A stretch of DNA of 64,000 nucleotides from Paenibacillus sp. sptzw28 (GTDB lineage Bacteria; Bacillota; Bacilli; Paenibacillales; Paenibacillaceae). The notes beneath the pieces were generated by a model that saw nothing but the letters and a program-made list of their open reading frames with translations, was not told the DNA's origin and made no database searches. This document shows positions 42,284 to 50,977 of the stretch, piece by piece. The translations under genes and the position numbers were made by a program. The DNA is taken from NCBI RefSeq assembly GCF_019550795.1, contig NZ_CP080545.1, forward strand, positions 2,824,001 to 2,888,000, given 5' to 3'. How positions within the stretch are numbered: position 1 is the first letter of the stretch; every line of letters starts with the position of its first letter.

Positions 42284-43495
42284 ATGCTGCGTGGAAAAAC
42301 AATCGTGCTCGGCATTTCAGGCGGAATCGCCGCATACAAAGCGGCAGCGCTGTGCAGTAAGCTGGTACAGGCAGGTGTGACGGTTCGCGTAATCATGACG
42401 GAATCGGCAGCCAAGTTTATCACGCCGCTTACACTGCAGACGCTTTCCCGCCATCCGGTCTATCTGGATACGTTTGATGAGTTCGATCCCGCTGTTGTAT
42501 CCCATATCAATCTGGCAGATAGTGCCGACCTTGTTATTATTGCACCTGCAACGGCAAATATTCTGGCGAAGATGGCAGCCGGCTTGGCGGACGACATGTT
42601 GAGCACAACACTGCTTGCAACAACCGCTCCCGTTCTCGTCGCACCCGCGATGAATGTACATATGTATGCACATCCGGCAGTGGAGCGAAATATGGAGCTT
42701 CTTGCCGAACGCGGAGTCAAATTTGTGGAACCGGGGACGGGACAGCTGGCCTGCGGTTATGTCGGCAAAGGAAGGCTAGCCGAACCGGAGGAAATTGTCC
42801 GCGCGGCCGAGCAGTGGTTCACGCAAAGGGATAAGCTCACCGGAAAGCGGGTGCTTGTGACGGCAGGCGGTACGGTTGAGCGTCTGGATGCGGTCCGATA
42901 TTTGACGAACGACTCGTCGGGGAAAATGGGCTTTGCAATAGCTGAGGCGGCCGTCAACCGCGGGGCTGAAGTGACGTTAATTGCGGCCAGGGCAACTGCC
43001 GCACCAATCGCGGGAGTTACCATGATTAACGTGGAATCGGCGGAACAAATGTATAACTCTGTTATGGAGCGTTACGAGGCGGCCGATATCGTTGTAAAAG
43101 CAGCGGCGGTCGCCGACTACCGGCCGCTTGTCCGGTCTGAAGGTAAAATTAAGAAGACCGAGGAGAGGCTCGTTATCGAGCTCGAGCGGACCACCGACAT
43201 ATTGAAGACGCTCGGCGAACGGAAGGCGGGACAATTTCTTGTCGGCTTCGCCGCGGAGACAGATCAAATCGAGCATTACGCAATGGACAAGCTCCGGCGG
43301 AAAAATTGCGACTTGGTCGTGGCTAACAATGTCTCGCAGGAAGGCGCAGGTTTTAACCTCGATACGAACATTGTGCAGGTTTTCGGCGAAGAAGGGCTGA
43401 TCGAGTCGATGCCGTTATTGCAAAAAAGAGAGGTTGCCGACCGGCTTCTAACATTGATTACGGATCGGATGGCGGCCAAGGGGGCTGGTGAATGA
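42284..43495 (+). CDS. coaBC: Bifunctional phosphopantothenoylcysteine decarboxylase/synthetase
   Basis: The 403-residue protein makes 4'-phosphopantetheine in coenzyme A synthesis. The N-terminal half is the flavoprotein decarboxylase CoaC, with GISGGIAAYKA and the APAMN motif. The C-terminal half is the CoaB synthetase, with VTAGGT and DSSGKMGFAIA. The ATG at 42284 (MLRGKTIVLG) begins the known CoaC strand, with GAGAGGAAC upstream. It overlaps priA by 4 nt (ATGA), so the two are translationally coupled. Confidence 0.93.
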   Translation: MLRGKTIVLGISGGIAAYKAAALCSKLVQAGVTVRVIMTESAAKFITPLTLQTLSRHPVYLDTFDEFDPAVVSHINLADSADLVIIAPATANILAKMAAGLADDMLSTTLLATTAPVLVAPAMNVHMYAHPAVERNMELLAERGVKFVEPGTGQLACGYVGKGRLAEPEEIVRAAEQWFTQRDKLTGKRVLVTAGGTVERLDAVRYLTNDSSGKMGFAIAEAAVNRGAEVTLIAARATAAPIAGVTMINVESAEQMYNSVMERYEAADIVVKAAAVADYRPLVRSEGKIKKTEERLVIELERTTDILKTLGERKAGQFLVGFAAETDQIEHYAMDKLRRKNCDLVVANNVSQEGAGFNLDTNIVQVFGEEGLIESMPLLQKREVADRLLTLITDRMAAKGAGE

Positions 43496-46065
43496 TCGCT
43501 AAAGTGATCGTCGATGTGCCGAGCCGTCAGACGGATCGGCCATTCGATTATGAAGTGCCTGGCGAAATGATCGGATGGATTGAGGTTGGCAGCAGGGTTG
43601 GCGTACCGTTCGGCGGCCGTGTCGTTCAGGGCTTCGTCATTTCGATTGCTCAGTTTGCGGATGTGGATCGTGCGAAATTGAAGACGATTGCCGAACTGCT
43701 GGATCATACCCCGCCGTTATCTCCGGATCTGATAGAACTGGCGCAGTGGATAAGTGAGAAGTATTGCTGTCCGCTGACAGTCGCCCTTCAGGCCATGATT
43801 CCGGCAGCGCTCAAGGGGAAGGCGGAGACAACGGTTTCACTTGCGCAAAATAACGAAGAGCTGACCGGAAATACGCTTCTGCCGGTAGAAGGGGAATGGC
43901 TTGACTACATACGGCGAAACGGCGGAACCGTGCGTATGGCTGCCTTGCAGGAGCGCTATCCGGCGGAAGCCGGGGCTGTGAAGTCGGCGATTCGTGAAGG
44001 GGCCTTGGTGGAGCGGGTGTCGATTCGCGATAGACTGGCAGTGCGTAAGGTGCTCACTGTAATTCCGCCTGAGGATCGCACGGCCGCGCAAGAAGCGTTT
44101 GAGGCCTTCCCCGCGAGGGCGGCCAAGCAGCGCGAGGTGCTGCGGTATATGCTGGAGCGCGGCGAACCGGCGGCGATGCAGACGGTTCTGGAAGAGGTTC
44201 CGGCTGCGGCAAGCACTGTGCGGGCACTGGCCGAGAAGGGCTGGGTTAAGCTAGTCGAGGTGGAACGCGGCCGCGACCCGTATGAGGGCCGGGAATTCCG
44301 CCGTACAACACCGCTGCCATTAACCGAAGGGCAGCAGGAAGTGTTCGGCGAAATCGCGTCGGCATTGGATGCGGGCGAGGCCCGCGTTTTTTTGCTGCAC
44401 GGCGTCACCGGGAGCGGCAAGACGGAAGTGTATTTGCAATCAATCGCGCATTGTTTGCTCCATGGTAGACAAGCGATTGTACTAGTGCCGGAAATATCGT
44501 TAACACCGCAAATGGTTGAACGGTTTAAGGGTCGTTTCGGCGATGCTGTTGCGGTCCTGCACAGCCGGCTCTCGAATGGCGAGCGGTACGATGAGTGGCG
44601 CAAAATCCGCGAGCGCCGCGCACAGGTTGCAGTGGGGGCGCGGTCCGCTATTTTTGCACCGTTCGAGCGGATTGGTCTTATCATAATCGATGAAGAGCAT
44701 GAATCGTCTTATAAGCAGGAGGAAAGCCCTAAGTATCATGCGCGAGACGTTGCCGTCAGGAGGGCCAGGCAGCATGGCGCGGCTGTCGTACTCGGGTCAG
44801 CGACGCCGTCGCTCGAGAGCTACGCGGCAGCCGCTCGAGGAAGCCAGGCTGCAGCTGACAGGGACGCCCTCAGGAAAGAAACCGGCAGCGGCGCAGCGGT
44901 ACTAGTGAGTAGTGACGCACCAGTGCAAAGCTCGCCTGCCGCTCTGCTGAGAATGCCGGATCGGGTCGGGGGCAGGCTGATGCCGCCCGTCCGTCTGATC
45001 GATATGCGGGAGGAGCTTAAGGGTGGAAACCGCTCCATGTTCAGCCGCGAGCTGCATAAGGCTCTACAGGTCCGGCTTGAACGCGAAGAGCAGTCGGTTC
45101 TGCTTCTCAACCGAAGAGGCTACTCGACTTTCGTCATGTGCCGGTCATGCGGTTACACCGCGCTTTGCCCTCATTGCGACATCTCGCTTACATTCCACCA
45201 GAAATCGCGTGCCCTCCGCTGCCACTACTGCGGACATGCCGAGATTGCCCCCGCCAAATGCCCGGCCTGCGAAAGCGAGCATATCCGGTTTTTCGGAACA
45301 GGCACGCAGCGGGTCGAGGAGGAGCTCTCGAAGCTGTTTCCAGGCATCCGTGTCATTCGGATGGATGTTGACACGACTACGGAGAAGGGTTCGCACGAGA
45401 AATGGCTCACCCTGTTCGGAGAGCGGAAGGCGGATGTACTGCTCGGGACGCAAATGGTCGCCAAAGGGCTTGATTTTCCATATGTTACATTAGTAGGCGT
45501 GATCGCTGCCGATACGTCGCTGCATTTGCCGGATTTCCGAGCGGCGGAGAAAACGTTCCAGCTGCTCACCCAAGTGGCCGGCAGAGCAGGCAGGCATGAG
45601 CTGCCCGGAGAGGTAATCGTGCAGACCTATAATCCGGACCATTATGCTGTGACCGCTGCACAGCGTCACGACTATTCGGCTTTCGTAAAGGAGGAGCTGG
45701 GACATCGGCGCTTTATGGCTTACCCTCCATTTTGCCGGCTCATCTTGGTGACGCTGTCGCATGAACAGCTTCCGCTGCTTATATCGACAGGCGAGAAATT
45801 TGCGTCGCTGCTCAGGCAATTTGCTGTTGAAGCGGGCGTGCAGGGATCTGGTAACGAAGGCGGCCGGTTTATCGATATTCTGGGACCCGTCGCATCGCCG
45901 ATCCCCAGGATGAAAGATCGCTATCGTTTTCAATGTATGATAAAATATCGGGGAAACATCGATGCTGTAGGCTTGCTGAAGCAGGCGATTGGTGCTCTTC
46001 CCGGAGCACAGGGACAGCCGCCGGTGCAGCTCAGCGTGGATGTTGATCCGCAAGTTATTTTATAG
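43492..46065 (+). CDS. priA: Primosomal protein N' (replication restart helicase PriA)
   Basis: The 857-residue helicase reloads the replication machinery at stalled forks. It has an N-terminal DNA-binding domain, Walker A GVTGSGKTE, the box DEEH and eight zinc-binding cysteines (CRSCGY, CPHC, CHYCGH, CPAC). Motif VI is QVAGRAGR. Residues about 447-485, rich in Ala and Ser, are an insertion between VLGSATPSLESY and LIDMREEL that makes the protein longer than B. subtilis PriA. It overlaps coaBC by 4 nt and is followed by def. Confidence 0.95.
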   Translation: MIAKVIVDVPSRQTDRPFDYEVPGEMIGWIEVGSRVGVPFGGRVVQGFVISIAQFADVDRAKLKTIAELLDHTPPLSPDLIELAQWISEKYCCPLTVALQAMIPAALKGKAETTVSLAQNNEELTGNTLLPVEGEWLDYIRRNGGTVRMAALQERYPAEAGAVKSAIREGALVERVSIRDRLAVRKVLTVIPPEDRTAAQEAFEAFPARAAKQREVLRYMLERGEPAAMQTVLEEVPAAASTVRALAEKGWVKLVEVERGRDPYEGREFRRTTPLPLTEGQQEVFGEIASALDAGEARVFLLHGVTGSGKTEVYLQSIAHCLLHGRQAIVLVPEISLTPQMVERFKGRFGDAVAVLHSRLSNGERYDEWRKIRERRAQVAVGARSAIFAPFERIGLIIIDEEHESSYKQEESPKYHARDVAVRRARQHGAAVVLGSATPSLESYAAAARGSQAAADRDALRKETGSGAAVLVSSDAPVQSSPAALLRMPDRVGGRLMPPVRLIDMREELKGGNRSMFSRELHKALQVRLEREEQSVLLLNRRGYSTFVMCRSCGYTALCPHCDISLTFHQKSRALRCHYCGHAEIAPAKCPACESEHIRFFGTGTQRVEEELSKLFPGIRVIRMDVDTTTEKGSHEKWLTLFGERKADVLLGTQMVAKGLDFPYVTLVGVIAADTSLHLPDFRAAEKTFQLLTQVAGRAGRHELPGEVIVQTYNPDHYAVTAAQRHDYSAFVKEELGHRRFMAYPPFCRLILVTLSHEQLPLLISTGEKFASLLRQFAVEAGVQGSGNEGGRFIDILGPVASPIPRMKDRYRFQCMIKYRGNIDAVGLLKQAIGALPGAQGQPPVQLSVDVDPQVIL

Positions 46066-46095
46066 GTTGAACCATCAGGTGTAGGAGGAATGGCC

Positions 46096-46581
46096 GTGGC
46101 CATCAGGCTTATTGTTAAAAATCCGGATCCCGTCCTGCGGGAGAAAGCGATCGAAGTGACGAAGTTTAACCGAAATTTGCATAAATTGTTAACCGACATG
46201 GCGGAAACGATGTATGACGCTCACGGTGTCGGCCTTGCCGCGCCGCAGGTTGGCATTTCCAAGCGTGTAATCGTTGTCGATGTCGGAGACGACCATGGCT
46301 TAATCGAAATGGTCAATCCGGTAATCGTGGAATCCGAAGGCGAGCAGCTCGGTCCGGAGGGGTGTCTGAGCATTCCCAACCTCAATGGAGACGTCCGCCG
46401 CGCCCAGCGCATCAAGATTAAAGGTTTAGACCGCAACGGGGAACCGTTCGAATTGGAAGCGACCGATTTCCTCGCGCGCGCGTTCCAGCATGAGGTTGAC
46501 CATCTAAACGGCGTACTGTTTACGGACATTGCCGATTCTATATATGACGAGGAAACACGTCCGCGTCATCGCGGAGAGTGA
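46096..46581 (+). CDS. def: Peptide deformylase
   Basis: The 161-residue metalloenzyme removes the formyl group from new proteins. Its three motifs are GVGLAAPQ, EGCLSIP (metal Cys) and QHEVDH (metal histidines and catalytic Glu). The GTG at 46096 is chosen because AGGAGGA ends directly before the ATG at 46090 and is 7 nt from the GTG; the protein then starts MAIRLIVKNPDPVLR as in relatives. It lies just before fmt, which adds the formyl group. Confidence 0.93.
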   Translation: MAIRLIVKNPDPVLREKAIEVTKFNRNLHKLLTDMAETMYDAHGVGLAAPQVGISKRVIVVDVGDDHGLIEMVNPVIVESEGEQLGPEGCLSIPNLNGDVRRAQRIKIKGLDRNGEPFELEATDFLARAFQHEVDHLNGVLFTDIADSIYDEETRPRHRGE

Positions 46582-46585
46582 TAAT

Positions 46586-47533
46586 ATGCGCATCGTATTT
46601 ATGGGAACGCCTGAATTTGCCGTTCCATCGCTTGAAGCGCTGCTGGACGCCGGGCACGAAATCGTGCTTGTCGTAACGCAGCCGGACCGGCCCAAAGGCC
46701 GCAAAAAAACATTGACGCCGCCTCCTGTTAAGGAAGCGGCGCTTCTTCGCGGTATTCCCGTCGAGCAGCCCGAGCGGCTGCGGAGTTCGGATACGGTCTC
46801 CTGCATCGCGGACTTAAAGCCGGATTTGATCGTTACGGCCGCTTATGGACAAATATTGCCCAAGGCTGTGCTTGACGCGCCGAGCCTCGGCTGCATCAAT
46901 GTGCACGGCTCCCTGCTGCCCCGCTATCGTGGAGGCGCGCCGATACAACGAGCGGTAATGAACGGCGAGACCATGACAGGCGTTACGATTATGTATATGG
47001 CCGAGGGGCTGGATACAGGCGATATGATAAGCAAAGTGGAGGTACCGATTACCGACGAGGATACGTCCGGCACTCTGTTTGAGAAGCTGAGCTTGGCGGG
47101 ATCGGAGCTGCTCATGCAGACACTGCCCGCAATTGAGAATGGAGCAGTCCGGGCGATCCCGCAAAATGCCGCCGATGCGACCTATGCGACCAATCTTTCG
47201 AGGGAGGATGAACGCATCGATTGGAGCCGTACGGCGCGAAGCGTATTCAATCAGGTGCGCGGTCTGTCGCCGATGGCGGGCGCTTTCACGCTGCTGGGCG
47301 GCGAGCCGTTTAAGGTCTGGGGCTGCAAGCCGGTCAACAGCGGCGGAACTGCAGGTACGCTGCCGGGAACCGTTATAAAGACCGACGAAACGGGCATTCT
47401 CGTACAAACCGGAGAGGGAGCGCTGCTGCTAACCGTCATACAGCCTGCCGGGAAGAAAGCGATGCCGGCGTCTGAATGGTTGAAAGGCGCGCGGCTTCCG
47501 GCAGGGACCATGCTTGGCGGTGAGAAATCTTGA
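46586..47533 (+). CDS. fmt: Methionyl-tRNA formyltransferase
   Basis: The 315-residue enzyme formylates Met-tRNA-fMet with 10-formyltetrahydrofolate. The N-terminal catalytic domain shows MRIVFMGTPEFAVP, the active-site HGSLLPRYRGGAPIQ with catalytic His, and the Asp-containing GLDTGDM motif. The C-terminal OB-like domain binds tRNA. It starts 5 nt after the def stop, and its TGA overlaps the TTG start of rsmB. Confidence 0.95.
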   Translation: MRIVFMGTPEFAVPSLEALLDAGHEIVLVVTQPDRPKGRKKTLTPPPVKEAALLRGIPVEQPERLRSSDTVSCIADLKPDLIVTAAYGQILPKAVLDAPSLGCINVHGSLLPRYRGGAPIQRAVMNGETMTGVTIMYMAEGLDTGDMISKVEVPITDEDTSGTLFEKLSLAGSELLMQTLPAIENGAVRAIPQNAADATYATNLSREDERIDWSRTARSVFNQVRGLSPMAGAFTLLGGEPFKVWGCKPVNSGGTAGTLPGTVIKTDETGILVQTGEGALLLTVIQPAGKKAMPASEWLKGARLPAGTMLGGEKS

Positions 47534-49023
47534 GCGGCCCTGGTAATAAAGGCGTTGGGCGGCCTGATGTGAAGAAGGGAAAAGGCGCAGGCCGCGAACG
47601 AGCGGGCCAAGAGTCTGCAAGCTCTGCCGGACAAGGCGTGGCTAAGCGCAAACCAATCCGCCGCACTGCGCGCGAGGTTGCGCTTCACACTTTGGTGAAG
47701 GTGGCGGAAGCGGGCGCCTACAGCAATTTGCAGCTGAACCGCGCGCTGCAGGAGGCGCAGCTCTCAAGGCCGGACGCGGCGCTTGCGACCGAGCTGGTGT
47801 ACGGGACGATCCAGCACCAGAGGACGCTGGATTACCGTCTGGGCGGACTTGTCGCCAAAGGGCTGGACAAGCTCGCACCATGGGTGCACCAGCTGCTGCG
47901 GATGAGCGCCTATCAGCTGCTGTATTTGGACCGCATTCCGGCCCATGCCGCGGTGAACGAAGCGGTTCAAATCGCGAAAAAGCGGGGTCACGCCGGAATT
48001 TCCGGCATGGTTAACGGCGTGCTTCGCAATATGGAACGGCGGATGGATGAAATCAAGCAGCCTATTCAAGAAGCGGATCCTGTTAAACGGATCGGTATTG
48101 CCCACTCTTATCCGGATTGGCTGATAAAACGTTGGATAGAGCTGTACGGAGAACAGACAGCGGAAGCGATATGCGCGGCCGGTAACGAGCCGCCGCATTC
48201 CAGCCTGCGGATTAACCGGCTCCGCATTTCCCGGGAGAAGGCGATGACAGGCATGCTGGAATCCGGTTATGAAGCGGCTGAATCGCCCTTAGTCTCAAGC
48301 GGAGTCGTTGTGAGCGGCGGCGGAAATCTCGCACAAACGGACGGCTATAGCACAGGCTTATGGTCACTGCAGGATGAAAGCTCGATGCTCGTCGCCGAGG
48401 TATGCGCTCCGCAGCCCGGAATGACGGTGCTTGATTGCTGCGCGGCGCCTGGAGGGAAGACCGCCCACCTTGCGGAGATTATGGAAGACCGCGGACGCAT
48501 TGTTGCGAATGATGTGCATGAGCACAAGCGTGCGCTGATCGAGGAGCAGGCAAAGCGGCTTGGACTTACTTCAGTCCAGGCGGTTACAGGCGATGCAGCG
48601 CAACTGGCAGGCACATATCCGCAGCAATCCTTCGATCTTGTGCTGCTCGATGCGCCGTGCACCGGGTTCGGGGTAATCAGGCGTAAGCCCGAAATCAAAT
48701 GGACGAAGACGCCCGAGGACGTTCATGCAATCGCGGAACTGCAAGCGCGTTTGCTCGTTGAAGCAGCCAAATTGGTGAAGCCGGGTGGAACGCTTGTCTA
48801 CAGCACCTGTACGATTGAGCGGGAAGAGAATGAGGAGCAGATTGCCGGCTTTCTTCAGAAGCATCCGTCGTTTCGTCTGGACACGGCATGGCCGGAGCAT
48901 GTATTGGTGCCGCTGCGCGAACGCGGTGTTGTCGACGAATCGTTCCCCGGTTTCGTGCAGCTGCTGCCTCAGTACTTCGGCACCGACGGCTTCTTTATCG
49001 CTCGCCTTAAGCGAATCGACTGA
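47530..49023 (+). CDS. rsmB: 16S rRNA (cytosine-967-C5) methyltransferase
   Basis: The 497-residue enzyme has an N-terminal NusB-like RNA-binding domain (about 45-185) and a C-terminal RsmB methyltransferase domain with CAAPGGKTAHLAEI (SAM binding) and the catalytic motif LDAPCTGFG and YSTCT. Residues 1-45 are a Gly/Lys/Ala-rich basic extension of low complexity not needed for the fold. The start is TTG at 47530, overlapping the fmt stop, with GGTGAG upstream; an internal start near the RRTAREVAL segment cannot be excluded. Confidence 0.92.
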   Translation: MSGPGNKGVGRPDVKKGKGAGRERAGQESASSAGQGVAKRKPIRRTAREVALHTLVKVAEAGAYSNLQLNRALQEAQLSRPDAALATELVYGTIQHQRTLDYRLGGLVAKGLDKLAPWVHQLLRMSAYQLLYLDRIPAHAAVNEAVQIAKKRGHAGISGMVNGVLRNMERRMDEIKQPIQEADPVKRIGIAHSYPDWLIKRWIELYGEQTAEAICAAGNEPPHSSLRINRLRISREKAMTGMLESGYEAAESPLVSSGVVVSGGGNLAQTDGYSTGLWSLQDESSMLVAEVCAPQPGMTVLDCCAAPGGKTAHLAEIMEDRGRIVANDVHEHKRALIEEQAKRLGLTSVQAVTGDAAQLAGTYPQQSFDLVLLDAPCTGFGVIRRKPEIKWTKTPEDVHAIAELQARLLVEAAKLVKPGGTLVYSTCTIEREENEEQIAGFLQKHPSFRLDTAWPEHVLVPLRERGVVDESFPGFVQLLPQYFGTDGFFIARLKRID

Positions 49024-49063
49024 CTCCCGTGCAGCATAAATTGGAAACAATTGTGGAACAATG

Positions 49064-49096
49064 CGCCTATGACGGCTCTGTGGCCTGTCATGGGCG
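49064..49096 (+). terminator. Hairpin between rsmB and rlmN
   Basis: cgcctatgac (49064-49073) and gtcatgggcg (49087-49096) pair over 10 bp, with an inner ggc/gcc pairing. The following T run is weak. A TAAAAT box at 49103 may start a new transcript for rlmN. Confidence 0.45.
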
Positions 49097-49165
49097 TTTG
49101 TGGTAAAATAAGCGGTGGCGGTCCAAAAACCGCCAATTCCATTTCAAAGAAACAGGTGTAAACCG

Positions 49166-50212
49166 ATGAAACCGTTCATCTACGACTATACGATTGACCA
49201 GCTTCAAGACTGGATGAAAGATAATGGCGAGCCCGCTTTCCGGGGCGGTCAACTGTTCGAATGGCTGTATGTTAAACGCGTAAAAAGCTTCGAAGACATG
49301 ACCAATCTGTCGAAGGAGCTTCGCGTGAAGCTTGACGATCATTTTCAGTTTGTGACGCTCAGTGAAATTACAAGGCTCGAGTCAAAGGACGGAACCGTCA
49401 AGTTTTTATTCGGACTCCACGACAATCATGGAATCGAAACGGTTATCATGCGTCACAGCTACGGCAACAGCATCTGCGTTACGACCCAGGTGGGATGCCG
49501 GATCGGCTGTACGTTCTGCGCATCGACGCTCGGGGGGCTGAAGCGCAATCTGACCGCCGGCGAAATTGTCGCACAAGTGGTTACGGCCCAGCAATTGCTG
49601 GATGCCACGGACGAACGGGTCTCCAGTATCGTTATTATGGGCTCCGGAGAGCCGTTTGAGAACTACGATGCGACGATGGCTTTTCTGCGTATCATGATTC
49701 ACGAGAAGGGCCTGAACATCGGCCAGCGGCACATTACCGTCTCGACAAGCGGAATCGTACCGAGCATTTACAAGTTTGCCGAGGAGAATACCCAGATCAA
49801 TCTGGCGATTTCGATTCATGCGCCGAACGATAAGCTGCGTTCAAAGCTGATGCCGGTCAACCGGCGCTTTCCGTTCGAGGAAGTCATGGAGGCTTGCCGG
49901 TATTACATCGCGAAAACCGGCCGTCGTATAACATTCGAATACGCCCTCATCGGCGGGGTCAACGACCAGAACGAGCACGCGCAGGAGATGGCCGATGTGC
50001 TGAAGGGCATGCTCTGTCATGTCAATTTGATTCCTGTCAACCATGTGCCTGAGCGCGACTACGTCAGGACGCCGCGCGAACAGATTTTTGAATTTCATCG
50101 TATACTGGAACGAAATAAAATCAATGCTACGATCCGCAGAGAACAAGGTCATGATATTGCAGCTGCATGCGGACAACTACGTGCGAAACATATGGATGGA
50201 GCGACGGGGTGA
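49166..50212 (+). CDS. rlmN: Dual-specificity rRNA/tRNA adenine-C2 methyltransferase RlmN
   Basis: The 348-residue radical SAM enzyme methylates A2503 of 23S rRNA and A37 of some tRNAs. The iron-sulfur motif is GCRIGCTFC (CxxxCxxC), the SAM segment is [11 protein letters not shown], and the catalytic cysteine near the C terminus is in AACGQL. The MGSGEPF form is the Bacillus type, not Cfr. The start is MKPFIYDY at 49166; the longer frame has no ribosome binding site. The prpC start lies 4 nt after its stop. Confidence 0.95.
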   Translation: MKPFIYDYTIDQLQDWMKDNGEPAFRGGQLFEWLYVKRVKSFEDMTNLSKELRVKLDDHFQFVTLSEITRLESKDGTVKFLFGLHDNHGIETVIMRHSYGNSICVTTQVGCRIGCTFCASTLGGLKRNLTAGEIVAQVVTAQQLLDATDERVSSIVIMGSGEPFENYDATMAFLRIMIHEKGLNIGQRHITVSTSGIVPSIYKFAEENTQINLAISIHAPNDKLRSKLMPVNRRFPFEEVMEACRYYIAKTGRRITFEYALIGGVNDQNEHAQEMADVLKGMLCHVNLIPVNHVPERDYVRTPREQIFEFHRILERNKINATIRREQGHDIAAACGQLRAKHMDGATG

Positions 50213-50216
50213 ACGT

Positions 50217-50972
50217 ATGAGGATAGCTTATCGCAGTGATATCGGGCGAATCAGGCTCGTTAACGAGGACCGGGGATTTGCCGAATTTACGGACGGCGGC
50301 CTGGCTGTCGCCATTGTAGCTGACGGAATGGGCGGCCACAAGGCCGGCGAAGTGGCGAGCCAGCTCGCTGTCGATACGTTCCGCGAAGCGCTGCAGGGAG
50401 CAACTGCGGCGCTTTCGTTGGACGAAAGGAAATTGTTGATCCGCCAAGCGATTTTGCAGGCGAATGAAGTGGTGTTCGATATGGCCTCGCGCAACGACCA
50501 GTATCATAACATGGGCACGACCGTCGTTGCGGCGCTGCTTCATGAGCAAAACGGCGTTATCGGTCATATTGGGGACAGTCGGGCGTACAAATGGAGAGAA
50601 GGGGTTTTGTCCCAATTGACGGAAGACCATACGCTCGTCAACGAGCTTGTCAAATCGGGACAAATCACCTTGGAGGAAGCGGCTTATCATCCGAGACGGA
50701 ACGTGATGACCAGGGCGCTCGGAACAGACGCCGAGGTCGAGGTTGACGTCAGAGACGTTACATGGCTGCCCGGCGATATGCTTCTGCTCTGCAGCGACGG
50801 CTTGACCAATATGGTGTCCGAACAGGAAATAATCGAGACGATCGTCTCGGTGGAACTCGACTTGGAAGGAAAAGCGGACAGGCTCGTTCAACTGGCGCTG
50901 CAAGCCGGCGGGGACGATAATATAACCGTCGTCCTGCTGCATCATGCCGACGACACAGGGCTAGAGGAGTGA
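50217..50972 (+). CDS. prpC: PP2C-type Ser/Thr protein phosphatase PrpC
   Basis: The 251-residue protein has the PP2C motifs NEDRGF, ADGMGGH, NMGTTVV, HIGDSRAY and GGDDNITVV, with Asp residues that bind two Mn ions. It dephosphorylates targets of the PrkC kinase encoded next. GGGGTGA precedes the ATG at 50217. The stop is followed 5 nt later by the PrkC start. In Bacillus the pair controls growth, spore germination and wall metabolism. Confidence 0.95.
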   Translation: MRIAYRSDIGRIRLVNEDRGFAEFTDGGLAVAIVADGMGGHKAGEVASQLAVDTFREALQGATAALSLDERKLLIRQAILQANEVVFDMASRNDQYHNMGTTVVAALLHEQNGVIGHIGDSRAYKWREGVLSQLTEDHTLVNELVKSGQITLEEAAYHPRRNVMTRALGTDAEVEVDVRDVTWLPGDMLLLCSDGLTNMVSEQEIIETIVSVELDLEGKADRLVQLALQAGGDDNITVVLLHHADDTGLEE

Positions 50973-50977
50973 CCGAC

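Noticed and set aside
43956..44684. Antisense frame of 242 codons over priA
   Set aside because: A Ser/Arg/Ala-rich product opposite a highly conserved gene, typical of a complementary-strand frame.
50127..50945. Antisense frame of 272 codons over prpC
   Set aside because: It lies wholly opposite a well-supported PP2C gene, has no recognisable domain and no start signals.
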